Shown here piece after piece: positions 1-5,380 of a stretch of DNA of 6,075 bases (position 1 is the stretch's first letter; each line of letters opens with the position of its first letter). The notes under the pieces are model-generated. The model was not told where the DNA came from, searched no databases, and worked only from the letters and a program-made list of their open reading frames with translations. This DNA is from Bacillota bacterium (lineage in GTDB: Bacteria; Bacillota; Clostridia; Oscillospirales; Ruminococcaceae). The DNA is taken from contig JAEWMM010000128.1 of NCBI GenBank assembly GCA_023457175.1, positions 1 through 6,075 of the forward strand, given 5' to 3'. The position numbers and the translations under genes are program-made.

Positions 1-347
1 CCGATACTGTTCGCGGCATCATCGACGGACACATCATACTCTCACGAAAAATTGCCGCTAAAAACCACTACCCGGCCATCGACCTGCTCAACAGCGTCAG
101 CCGCCTGATGAACGATATCTCTGAGAAAGCACAGGTTCAGGCCGCCTCAAAGCTGCGAAACATGATGGCCGTCTATGAAAATAACATGGACCTAATTTCT
201 ATCGGCGCCTATAAGCACGGCTCCAATCATGAGTTGGACGAAGCGCTGGCTCACATCGATGCCATCAACGGCTTTTTACAACAGGCGGTCGACGAGAAGG
301 TGCCGTTTGCCGACACAGTCAAAGCGCTGTGCAAAATTGTGCAGTAA
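1..347 (+). CDS. fliI: Flagellar protein export ATPase FliI, C-terminal fragment (5' end outside window)
   Basis: The reading frame is open from base 3, and 114 residues plus a TAA stop are visible. The fragment opens with DTVRGIIDGHIILSRKIA and continues NHYPAIDLLNSVSRLM, the conserved segment of F1-beta/FliI-type ATPases that follows the nucleotide-binding core. It then has the FliI C-terminal helical domain, with ENNMDLISIGAYKHGSN and DEALAHIDAINGFLQQ near the end. The Walker A and B motifs lie upstream of the window and cannot be checked. FliI is the cytoplasmic hexameric ATPase of the flagellar type III export apparatus, and energises or times delivery of rod, hook and filament subunits. 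fliJ follows after 27 bases, the usual partner and order. An ATG at base 108 lies inside the conserved region and is not the start. The identification is secure from motif and context. Confidence 0.96.
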   Translation, partial: DTVRGIIDGHIILSRKIAAKNHYPAIDLLNSVSRLMNDISEKAQVQAASKLRNMMAVYENNMDLISIGAYKHGSNHELDEALAHIDAINGFLQQAVDEKVPFADTVKALCKIVQ

Positions 348-374
348 GCCCGTTAAAAAGGAGGACGCCGCGCG

Positions 375-827
375 ATGAAGAAGTTTTTATTTCCACTTGA
401 AAGCGTGCTGCGCTATAAAGGCTCGCTTCTCGATGAGGAGAAAAACAAACTGAATATTCTGCGCGCCGAACTCGCCCGCATTGAAGATGCGATTGAAGAG
501 AATTCGCGCCAGCTTCTGGCGCGCGATCAGGAGCTTAAAGCCCTGGCCCAAAAGGGCTGCGGCATTTCGGCGCTGCGCTGCATCAGCTTTGAGATTGACA
601 ATACCCGCCGGCTGCTCGAAGCGCTCGGCGCCAGCCGCGCCAAGCAGGCACAGCTGGCAGAAAAACAGCTCGCCGTCGTCATTGAGGTCAAACAGTCGGT
701 CTCGGGCATGGAGCGCTTAAAGGAAAAACACCTTGAAAGCTACCGCGAAGCCCAGCTCAAGGAGGACGCGCTTACCATCGGTGAACTGGTCAGCACAAGC
801 TATGCGCGTGCCGAACTGTCACAATAA
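375..827 (+). CDS. fliJ: Flagellar export protein FliJ (ATPase-associated coiled-coil protein)
   Basis: This 150-residue protein matches the usual FliJ length of about 145-150. The N-terminus KKFLFPLESVLRYKG is the typical FliJ opening (F-x-F/L-x-L-x-x-VL-x-x-R/K). The rest is almost all charged helical heptads (for example residues 20-55 and 70-130), as expected for the two-helix antiparallel coiled coil that resembles the F1 gamma subunit. FliJ binds the pore of the FliI hexamer and contacts the FlhA export gate, promoting substrate transfer in the cytoplasm. The ATG at 375 is preceded by AAGGAGG at 358-364 with a 10-base spacer, which supports the start. It sits 27 bases after fliI and 39 bases before fliK. 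Cysteines at about residues 62 and 69 lie in the middle of the coiled coil. FliJ sequences diverge strongly, so the call rests on length, N-terminus, coiled-coil character and position. Confidence 0.93.
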   Translation: MKKFLFPLESVLRYKGSLLDEEKNKLNILRAELARIEDAIEENSRQLLARDQELKALAQKGCGISALRCISFEIDNTRRLLEALGASRAKQAQLAEKQLAVVIEVKQSVSGMERLKEKHLESYREAQLKEDALTIGELVSTSYARAELSQ

Positions 828-850
828 ATCCGCATTCCCCAATCGATACG

Positions 851-860
851 AGAGGAGGTG
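851..860 (+). promoter_or_regulatory. Shine-Dalgarno site of fliK, decides the start
   Basis: AGAGGAGGTG is a near-complete anti-SD complement. A GTG at 858 is in frame with fliK but lies within this site, so it cannot be the start. The next in-frame codon, ATG at 867, has a 6-base spacer after the site and is the start chosen. Confidence 0.88.
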
Positions 861-866
861 AAACAA

Positions 867-2039
867 ATGAACAATGTATCGGTACAAACCCCACAGGTTG
901 CTGCCGCGCAGCTTACAGGTCCCCGAGCCGCCAAACAAAATACACCGGTCGGCCTTGACGCGGGCGAAGCCAGCTTTCTCCAGCTGCTGTCCTCGGTTCT
1001 AGGCACCGGCGCGGAGGCTTCTCTGGCGGCTCAGCTCAAAAAGAACGCCGAAATGCTCGGCGCTCAAATCAATGCTGAAATGCTGACCATCAACCCGTTG
1101 CTGACTATGATGCTATCAGGACAGGCCGGTCCGGACGCCGGACAACAGGCACTGGCGCTCGACCTTCCCGCTCAGGCCCAGTCGTCCGCCCCTATCGGGG
1201 ATGCTGCGCTTTCAGCCGAGCTGCTCTCGCAATTGCAGGGCGTGACCGGCGCGGCCCCGGCCCCGGTTGCCGCCAACACGCACAGCTTTCAAAGCCTTGC
1301 GGCAGCCCTTGACGTCATTGACGGCGACGCAAACATGGAGGTCGTAACGGCAGCCCATTCCGGTTCTGCTGAGGGCCGCGCTTTGGCGCTACAGGGTCAG
1401 TCACAGTTTAAACGCGCGGTCAGTCAGGCGCAGCAGATGATTAAAACAACCGGCAATGACGACATGGTTGACGAGGCCGAGCTCGATCTCGAAGCGCTGC
1501 AAAAAAAGGTGGACTCCGGCGCTTTCCTGCCGAATCTAAGCGGCACGTCCAAAACCGGCGCACCGCTTATCGCCGAAGCCGGCAGCACACCCGACGCACA
1601 GGAACAGGAGATTTTCGCCCAGATTAAAGCCTCTGTGACCCGGCATGCCGAGGACGGCGCAACCGATTTTACCATTAAGCTTCGTCCCGAAGGCCTTGGA
1701 GAAATTACCGTCAAGCTTTTGGAGACAGGCGGAAAGGTTACGCTGAGTCTCGCAGCCTCCGACGCTAATGTGCAGCGTCTTCTGGGCAGCGAGCTGAACA
1801 ACCTGCGCGATATTATGCGGCCTTATAATGTCGAGGTTTCGCAGGTCGTCCAGACCAACGAGGCGCAAGGCATGAGCATGCAGCAGCAGTTCTCACAGCA
1901 GTTCTCGCAGCACAGCTATACCGGACAGCAGCAGAACCCGTCGTTCGCGTATGACCCCGACTACGGCGAAAGCGCCAAAACCGGCGAACCGGCACAGGCG
2001 GCCGTTCCGCCCGACTCGGTGCTTGACGCTTACATTTAG
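867..2039 (+). CDS. fliK: Flagellar hook-length control protein FliK
   Basis: The protein is 390 residues from ATG 867. The N-terminal two-thirds is Ala/Gln-rich and low in conserved motifs, typical of the secreted, extended ruler part of FliK. The C-terminal hook domain (Flg_hook, PF02120) spans roughly residues 247-328. It contains the diagnostic LRPEGLGEITVKL at 272-284, followed by a beta-hairpin and helix (VTLSLAASDANVQRLLGSEL, then LRDIMRPYNVEV). A Gln-rich tail (about 335-357) contains a QQFS tandem repeat. FliK is exported during hook growth, and its C-terminal domain acts on FlhB to switch export from hook to filament substrates. It sits between fliJ and flgD as in Bacillota fla/che operons; the ylxF gene found between fliJ and fliK in Bacillus subtilis is absent. 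The stop TAG at 2037-2039 is 19 bases before flgD. A competing GTG at 858 is rejected because it overlaps the ribosome binding site. Confidence 0.95.
   Translation: MNNVSVQTPQVAAAQLTGPRAAKQNTPVGLDAGEASFLQLLSSVLGTGAEASLAAQLKKNAEMLGAQINAEMLTINPLLTMMLSGQAGPDAGQQALALDLPAQAQSSAPIGDAALSAELLSQLQGVTGAAPAPVAANTHSFQSLAAALDVIDGDANMEVVTAAHSGSAEGRALALQGQSQFKRAVSQAQQMIKTTGNDDMVDEAELDLEALQKKVDSGAFLPNLSGTSKTGAPLIAEAGSTPDAQEQEIFAQIKASVTRHAEDGATDFTIKLRPEGLGEITVKLLETGGKVTLSLAASDANVQRLLGSELNNLRDIMRPYNVEVSQVVQTNEAQGMSMQQQFSQQFSQHSYTGQQQNPSFAYDPDYGESAKTGEPAQAAVPPDSVLDAYI
1884..1907 (+). repeat. 12-base tandem repeat in the fliK tail (QQFS x2)
   Basis: CAGCAGTTCTCA (1884-1895) is followed at once by CAGCAGTTCTCG (1896-1907), 11 of 12 bases identical and in frame. 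It encodes QQFS-QQFS at about residues 340-347, in the Gln-rich tail just after the conserved hook domain. It most likely arose by slippage, and a unit change would keep the frame. Confidence 0.8.
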
Positions 2040-2043
2040 TGAC

Positions 2044-2050
2044 AAGGAGG
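2044..2050 (+). promoter_or_regulatory. Shine-Dalgarno site of flgD, decides a TTG start
   Basis: AAGGAGG lies in the gap after fliK and is 8 bases upstream of an in-frame TTG at 2059. The frame stays open back to 1951, but an upstream start would overlap fliK and give a basic, Pro/Arg-rich leader that does not resemble FlgD. The site therefore fixes the start at TTG 2059. Confidence 0.88.
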
Positions 2051-2058
2051 ACGCTTTC

Positions 2059-2814
2059 TTGAGCAACAGTATAAGCGATTTATACGGTGTAAATTCCCCG
2101 AAAACGGTCAACGCCGTGTATGAAAACAACAAATCCTCCGACCTTGGCATTGAGGACTTTTTCTCGCTGATGATTGCCGAGCTTAAAAATCAGGACTTTA
2201 CCAACCCTATGGACAGCTCTCAGTATGTCACCCAGCTTGCGCAGTTTGCCACCATGCAGCAGATGCAGAATCTGGCCTACTATTCCAAGAGCAACTATGT
2301 TATGGGGCTTGTCGGCAAGGATGTCACCGTTGCAAGTCTTTCTTTTGGCGGCAAGGTCAATTCACAGTCCGGCACGGTTGAAAAAATTACCCTTTCGGGC
2401 GAGGACTTTGAGATTTATGTCAACGGAACCCCTTATTCGCTCAGCCAGATTATGTCGGTAGACGCCCCCAAGGTTACGGCCGAGCAGGAGATGGACACCG
2501 TTTCGAAGATGACGCCCTATCTCCTCAAGCGCACTGACACCGGAGCCGAAATTGCCTGGAACGCACCTACAACCGGGGATGAATCGCAGTATTATTACAG
2601 CGTTTATTACTCTGAGAGTGAAGCCTTCGATTCGGTCGCACAAATCAAGCAGGGCACGCTCGTTGCAAGCCTGAAGGGCGGCGAGGATCCGCTTGAGGCT
2701 TCTTTGACCGACCTTGAGCCGGACACCACCTATTATGTCAATGTCGTTATCAGTACCTCTAACGGGGGCGAGGCAGCTTATCAAAAGCTGATTTTTACCA
2801 CCAAGGATTCTTAA
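2059..2814 (+). CDS. flgD: Flagellar hook-capping (scaffold) protein FlgD with FnIII-like C-terminus
   Basis: The protein is 251 residues from the TTG start. Residues about 28-72 form the FlgD N-terminal domain, with the hallmark FFSLMIAELKNQDFTNPMD followed by YVTQLAQFATMQQMQNL. Residues about 83-134 (VGKDVTV, SGTVEKITLSGEDFEIYVNG, SLSQIMSV) look like the beta-rich Tudor/SH3-like part. Residues about 155-248 look like a fibronectin type III domain: AEIAWNAP, a YYYSVYYSES strand, the classic TDLEPDTTYYVNVV, and a final IFTT strand. FlgD caps the hook and guides assembly of FlgE subunits; it is exported without a cleaved signal peptide, and none is seen here. Many Bacillota FlgD proteins, such as the roughly 140-residue B. 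subtilis one, lack the last part, so this is a long form. It lies 19 bases after fliK and 36 bases before the TIGR02530 gene. Function is secure; the FnIII call is from pattern only. Confidence 0.94.
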   Translation: MSNSISDLYGVNSPKTVNAVYENNKSSDLGIEDFFSLMIAELKNQDFTNPMDSSQYVTQLAQFATMQQMQNLAYYSKSNYVMGLVGKDVTVASLSFGGKVNSQSGTVEKITLSGEDFEIYVNGTPYSLSQIMSVDAPKVTAEQEMDTVSKMTPYLLKRTDTGAEIAWNAPTTGDESQYYYSVYYSESEAFDSVAQIKQGTLVASLKGGEDPLEASLTDLEPDTTYYVNVVISTSNGGEAAYQKLIFTTKDS

Positions 2815-2836
2815 AGGGCGATAACGGGTATGCCAT

Positions 2837-2842
2837 GGAGGG
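2837..2842 (+). promoter_or_regulatory. Shine-Dalgarno site of the TIGR02530 gene, decides a GTG start
   Basis: GGAGGG lies 8 bases upstream of an in-frame GTG at 2851. The upstream in-frame ATG at 2830 has only poor SD-like sequence in front of it and would place this strong site inside the coding region. The GTG at 2851 is therefore preferred, though the ATG is not fully excluded. Confidence 0.75.
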
Positions 2843-2850
2843 CAAAAATC

Positions 2851-3261
2851 GTGGATAATCTATATCTTGGCAGACTGTCCCTTCCCATTACGACGGGAAC
2901 CGCGCAGCCTTACCGCACCGATGCCGCAGCTTCACCGTCCTCCGCGTCCGCCCAGTCGGACAGTCCCTCTTTTCAGGCGCTGCTGGAGCGGCAATTACAG
3001 CAAAACGCGGGTGTGGAATTTTCAAAGCACGCGGTATCGCGCGTAGCACAGCGCAACATAGAGCTGACCGACAACACCCTTGAGCGGTTGAACCAGGGGG
3101 GCAAAATTGCGCAGGAAAAGGGACTCGATTCCGCATTAATCTTAATCGACCGAACCGCTTTCATCGTCAGCGCGCAGAACAATAAGGTTATTACCACCGT
3201 GGGCGAGGGCGATCTGGCCGGAAACGTATTCACCAACATTGACGGTACCGTGATTATATAA
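2851..3261 (+). CDS. Flagellar operon protein of the TIGR02530 (flg_new) family, function unknown
   Basis: The protein is 136 residues from GTG 2851 (143 if ATG 2830 were used). The first 50 residues are polar and low in complexity (Ala/Ser/Pro). The conserved part starts at residue 57: FSKHAVSRVAQRNIELT, a helix with NTLERLNQGGKIAQEKG, then a beta region ALILIDRTAFIVSAQNNKVITTVG, ending in NVFTNIDGTVII. The 'FSKHA..R..QRNI' opening and 'VFTNIDG.V' ending are the signature of the small protein encoded between flgD and flgE in many Clostridia and some Bacilli. Its role is not established as far as I know; operon position suggests hook assembly or its regulation. There is no signal peptide or membrane segment, so it is probably cytoplasmic or a type III export substrate. 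Family assignment is by memory of the motif pattern. Confidence 0.88.
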   Translation: MDNLYLGRLSLPITTGTAQPYRTDAAASPSSASAQSDSPSFQALLERQLQQNAGVEFSKHAVSRVAQRNIELTDNTLERLNQGGKIAQEKGLDSALILIDRTAFIVSAQNNKVITTVGEGDLAGNVFTNIDGTVII

Positions 3262-3285
3262 AGCCGGACCTTTTTGGAAGCTTTC

Positions 3286-3312
3286 GCAGTCCCGATTGAC
3301 CTGACGGACTGC
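3286..3312 (+). other. Possible RNA hairpin in the gap before flgE
   Basis: GCAGTCC (3286-3292) and GGACTGC (3306-3312) are perfect 7-bp inverted repeats around a 13-base loop. They lie in the 88-base gap between the TIGR02530 gene and flgE, ending 22 bases before the flgE Shine-Dalgarno site (AAGGAG, 3335-3340). No T-run follows, so it is not an intrinsic terminator. With a 7-bp stem and a large loop, chance cannot be excluded. I see no convincing promoter in this gap. Confidence 0.35.
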
Positions 3313-3349
3313 AACACACGGAACCGCCCCCGAAAAGGAGCAAGAATTT

Positions 3350-5062
3350 ATGAACAGATCCCTGTACTCCGGCGTCTCTGGCTTAAAAGCGCACCAGACA
3401 CGCATGGACGTTATCGGCAATAACATTTCTAACGTCAATACATACGGCTTTAAAGCCAGCCGCGTCACCTTTAAAGACGTCTACTACCAGACCGTCAATG
3501 CGGGCAGCGCGGGTTCCTCAACCGTTGGCGGCACCAACCCGGGCTCTGTCGGCTACGGTACGCAGGTGGGCTCGGTCGATCTGCTGATGGGCCAGTCCTC
3601 CTTCACCATGACCGACAGCACGATGGATCTGGCCATCGACGGCGAGGGCTTTTTTCAGGTGCAGGACGCTGACGGCAACAAATACTTTACCCGTTCCGGC
3701 GCGCTCACCTTTGACTCGGCCGGTAATCTGGTGGATTCTCAGGGCAACTTTGTGTTGGGCATTTCGGGTAATCCGCTGGGCAAGTCTCCCGGCAGCAACT
3801 TGATTCAGTTAAGCCTGCCCTCGGTCACGCCGTCCACCTCTTCGGTCTCCACAAGCATCAACGATGTTAGATACACCATTTCGACCTCGAACTATACCTC
3901 GGCCGGCAATATTTCGTTGCAGCTTATTCAGGGCTCGGGCATGACCGACGGCGTCAAGGCAACCGCCCAGGTGGGCACAAATGGCATTGTCGTAACGCTA
4001 AATGCCAACGAGCATTTTTCTTCGCTTAACGACCTGAACACCGCTATTAACGACGCCATTGAGTCTTATATGCAGGATACCACCGGCTTTAGCCATCCGG
4101 CCGGAAAATTCACCATTGCGATGGATCCCGCCGACAAGTGGCCCTCAAGCGGATTAAGCGGCGAAGAAATCTGCTCGACCGACTTTACGCTACAGTCCGG
4201 CAAGGCGACGGGCTGGCCCGGTGTGACCATCGGCGGCGGCTTTTCGCCGACCGGCACCACCGGCAGCGGGTTTGGCAGCGGGTTTGCGGCGGGCGCCAAT
4301 GCGTTGGAAGGCTTCTCAATCGAGTATGACGCCGACACCAAGCAAATGGCTGTAACCATGGAGATTAACGGTATCGAATACACCGGCTTTGTGGATCCCA
4401 CCAAAACCGAGGCCGGCACCATGAAGCTGACCAACGGCTCGAGCACCACCGATTACATCATTGTGAACCGCCCGAGCTATTCTGCGATTGTCAGCGCCGC
4501 CAAAACTGCCGGTACAGCCAGCAACATGGTTGATACCAACGGCGATCTCATCACTACCGGCACCGGAACCTGGGACACGCTCTCTACTGCCGGCATTACA
4601 CCTGGAGATATTAGCTTTACCGCCGCGGCGCCCAGCAGCGCGCTTGGCCTCTCCGGCAGTAAGCTGGTGCTTTCAGGCGGAACCGAAGGCGGGTCTCAGG
4701 GCATTGAGAGCCTGACCGGCATCGCCGTCAGCGCGGACGGCACCATCATCGCCACCCACGGACAGCTTGGCGAGGTGGTCGTCGGCCAGATCAATCTTGT
4801 TACCTTCGCCAACCCCGAGGGTTTGATTCAGTCGAGCGGCACCTATTTTACCACCTCGGCCAACAGCGGTGAGATGAACTACTGCCAGCCCGGAACCGGC
4901 GGCTCGGGCGGTTTGGTCTCGGGTTCGTTGGAGCTTTCGAACGTCGACCTCTCAAAGGAATTCTCGGACATGATTACGACCCAGCGCGGCTATCAGGCCT
5001 GCTCGCGTCTGATAACCGTCTCGGATCAGATGCTTGAGGAGCTCGTTAATTTAAAGCGTTAA
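3350..5062 (+). CDS. flgE: Flagellar hook protein FlgE, long form
   Basis: The protein is 570 residues; ATG 3350 has AAGGAG at 3335-3340, 9 bases upstream. The N-terminal D0 rod/hook motif is clear (SLYSGVSGLKAHQTRMDVIG, NNISNVNTYGFK, residues 4-35). Next come the conserved MTDSTMDLAIDGEGFFQV (87-104) and YFTRSGALTFD (112-122). The C-terminus has SGSLELSNVDLSKEFSDMI (525-542) and the closing helix to ELVNLKR. The middle (about 145-475) is a variable surface insert, Gly/Ser/Thr-rich, with a Gly-rich loop at 295-316. This makes the protein much longer than B. subtilis FlgE (about 260) or Salmonella FlgE (about 400). FlgE polymerises below the FlgD cap into the hook, the extracellular universal joint. 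Unusually it has three cysteines, C275, C512 and C551; C551 sits in GYQACSR, where Asn is usual. Flanking hairpins may help set its expression. Confidence 0.97.
   Translation: MNRSLYSGVSGLKAHQTRMDVIGNNISNVNTYGFKASRVTFKDVYYQTVNAGSAGSSTVGGTNPGSVGYGTQVGSVDLLMGQSSFTMTDSTMDLAIDGEGFFQVQDADGNKYFTRSGALTFDSAGNLVDSQGNFVLGISGNPLGKSPGSNLIQLSLPSVTPSTSSVSTSINDVRYTISTSNYTSAGNISLQLIQGSGMTDGVKATAQVGTNGIVVTLNANEHFSSLNDLNTAINDAIESYMQDTTGFSHPAGKFTIAMDPADKWPSSGLSGEEICSTDFTLQSGKATGWPGVTIGGGFSPTGTTGSGFGSGFAAGANALEGFSIEYDADTKQMAVTMEINGIEYTGFVDPTKTEAGTMKLTNGSSTTDYIIVNRPSYSAIVSAAKTAGTASNMVDTNGDLITTGTGTWDTLSTAGITPGDISFTAAAPSSALGLSGSKLVLSGGTEGGSQGIESLTGIAVSADGTIIATHGQLGEVVVGQINLVTFANPEGLIQSSGTYFTTSANSGEMNYCQPGTGGSGGLVSGSLELSNVDLSKEFSDMITTQRGYQACSRLITVSDQMLEELVNLKR
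4262..4285 (+). repeat. Perfect 12-base tandem repeat in flgE (GSGF x2)
   Basis: GGCAGCGGGTTT occurs twice back to back (4262-4273 and 4274-4285), in frame, encoding GSGF-GSGF at residues 305-312. It lies in the Gly-rich loop of the variable surface region, and perfect identity suggests a recent slippage duplication that leaves the frame intact. Confidence 0.85.
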
Positions 5063-5073
5063 AAGCATATTTT

Positions 5074-5095
5074 GCGGCAGCCCTGGGGCTGCTGC
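5074..5095 (+). other. Upstream hairpin (A) of the flgE-flbD gap
   Basis: GCGGCAGCC (5074-5082) pairs with GGCTGCTGC (5087-5095): nine pairs including one G-U, around a CTGG loop. It begins 11 bases after the flgE stop. Its right arm shares bases 5089-5095 with the left arm of the larger inverted repeat at 5089-5132, so the two cannot form at once. No T-run follows. Confidence 0.6.
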
Positions 5096-5132
5096 CACAG
5101 GCGATAAATACGTTTGCCGCCTGTGGCAGCAG
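5089..5132 (+). repeat. Perfect 15-bp inverted repeat / hairpin (B) between flgE and flbD
   Basis: CTGCTGCCACAGGCG (5089-5103) and CGCCTGTGGCAGCAG (5118-5132) are exact reverse complements with 14 bases between them. Past a single bulged A (5133), GGG 5086-5088 can also pair with CCC 5134-5136. Within the loop, AAA 5106-5108 can pair with TTT 5113-5115, leaving TACG as tip. The stem is GC-rich and should be very stable as RNA. What follows is AATTAGATTAGTT rather than a T-run, so a standard intrinsic terminator is not supported on either strand. It ends 17 bases before the flbD Shine-Dalgarno site, which stays free. Possible roles are a 3'-end stabiliser of flgE mRNA, a processing site, one arm of an RNA switch with hairpin A, or a dispersed palindromic repeat. 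Confidence 0.8.
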
Positions 5133-5149
5133 ACCCAATTAGATTAGTT

Positions 5150-5156
5150 AAGGAGA
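5150..5156 (+). promoter_or_regulatory. Shine-Dalgarno site of flbD, decides the start
   Basis: AAGGAGA precedes a cluster of in-frame candidates: TTG 5162, ATG 5165 and ATG 5171. ATG 5165 has a 9-base spacer and gives the expected 71-residue length. TTG 5162 (6 bases) would add one residue and remains possible. In-frame codons before the site would give a leader unlike the family. Confidence 0.8.
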
Positions 5157-5164
5157 ATCTTTTG

Positions 5165-5380
5165 ATGATTATGCTGACGAAACTCAACGGCGTCGAGTTT
5201 GTTTTAAATTGTGACCACATCGAAACGATTCAAGAAAGCCCTGATACCACGATACACCTCACCAACGGCAAAATATATATTGTTCGTGAAAGTATGCGGC
5301 AGATTGTGGAACTGACCACTGCCTACCGCAGAAATATCTTCAGCAAGTTATATAACAACCGAGGTGATTTTGGTGGCTAA
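5165..5380 (+). CDS. flbD: Flagellar protein FlbD/SwrD family
   Basis: This 71-residue protein starts MIMLTKLNGVEFVLNCDHIETI and continues ESPDTTIHLTNGKIYIVRES, the FlbD family (PF06289) pattern: a 'LTxLNG' opening, an IExI strand, and a PDT-I-LTNGK-Y-V-ES core. The C-terminal helix MRQIVELTTAYRRNIF and a short tail follow. The length equals that of B. subtilis SwrD (YlzI), which increases flagellar motor power and supports swarming. It is unrelated to the Caulobacter sigma-54 regulator also called FlbD. It is cytoplasmic, with no signal or membrane segment. Its position directly before motA, with an 8-base overlap, fits a role in stator function. A cysteine replaces the more usual Ala near residue 17. 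The family call is firm; the exact mechanism is not known. Confidence 0.93.
   Translation: MIMLTKLNGVEFVLNCDHIETIQESPDTTIHLTNGKIYIVRESMRQIVELTTAYRRNIFSKLYNNRGDFGG
5361..5368 (+). promoter_or_regulatory. Shine-Dalgarno site of motA inside the end of flbD
   Basis: GAGGTGAT matches the extended anti-SD complement and lies within the last codons of flbD. Counting from GAGG, GTG 5373 is 8 bases away and TTG 5370 is 5, so GTG 5373 is preferred. The arrangement implies translational coupling of motA to flbD. Confidence 0.8.

Noticed and set aside
858..866. GTG at 858 as start of FliK, adding three residues
   Set aside because: The codon overlaps the AGGAGGTG ribosome binding site; ATG 867 has proper spacing.
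1951..2058. Longer flgD reading frame overlapping the end of fliK
   Set aside because: The leader is Pro/Arg-rich, unlike FlgD, overlaps fliK in another frame, and the strong AAGGAGG at 2044-2050 points to TTG 2059.
2817..2824. GGCGATAA as a flagellar sigma-28 -10 box (also at 5100-5107)
   Set aside because: Neither copy has a TAAA-type -35 box about 15 bases upstream; the second lies within the hairpin arm.
3296..3324. TTGACC at 3296-3301 as a sigma-A -35 box before flgE
   Set aside because: The -10 position falls in CGGAAC-like GC-rich sequence with no TATAAT resemblance.
4066..4449. 127-residue reverse-strand frame within flgE, and similar reverse frames within fliK (1424-1801, 1536-1868) and flgD (2362-2784)
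   Set aside because: They lie fully opposite conserved genes, lack convincing ribosome sites and show no recognisable family; they are by-products of GC-biased codon use.
5089..5150. Hairpin B as an intrinsic terminator
   Set aside because: No T-run follows the stem on either strand, and flbD and motA downstream have no visible promoter of their own, so read-through seems required.
5114..5164. Longer flbD reading frame starting in the hairpin loop
   Set aside because: There is no ribosome binding site before it, the leader is encoded by the inverted repeat, and FlbD family proteins begin at the MIMLTKLNG segment.
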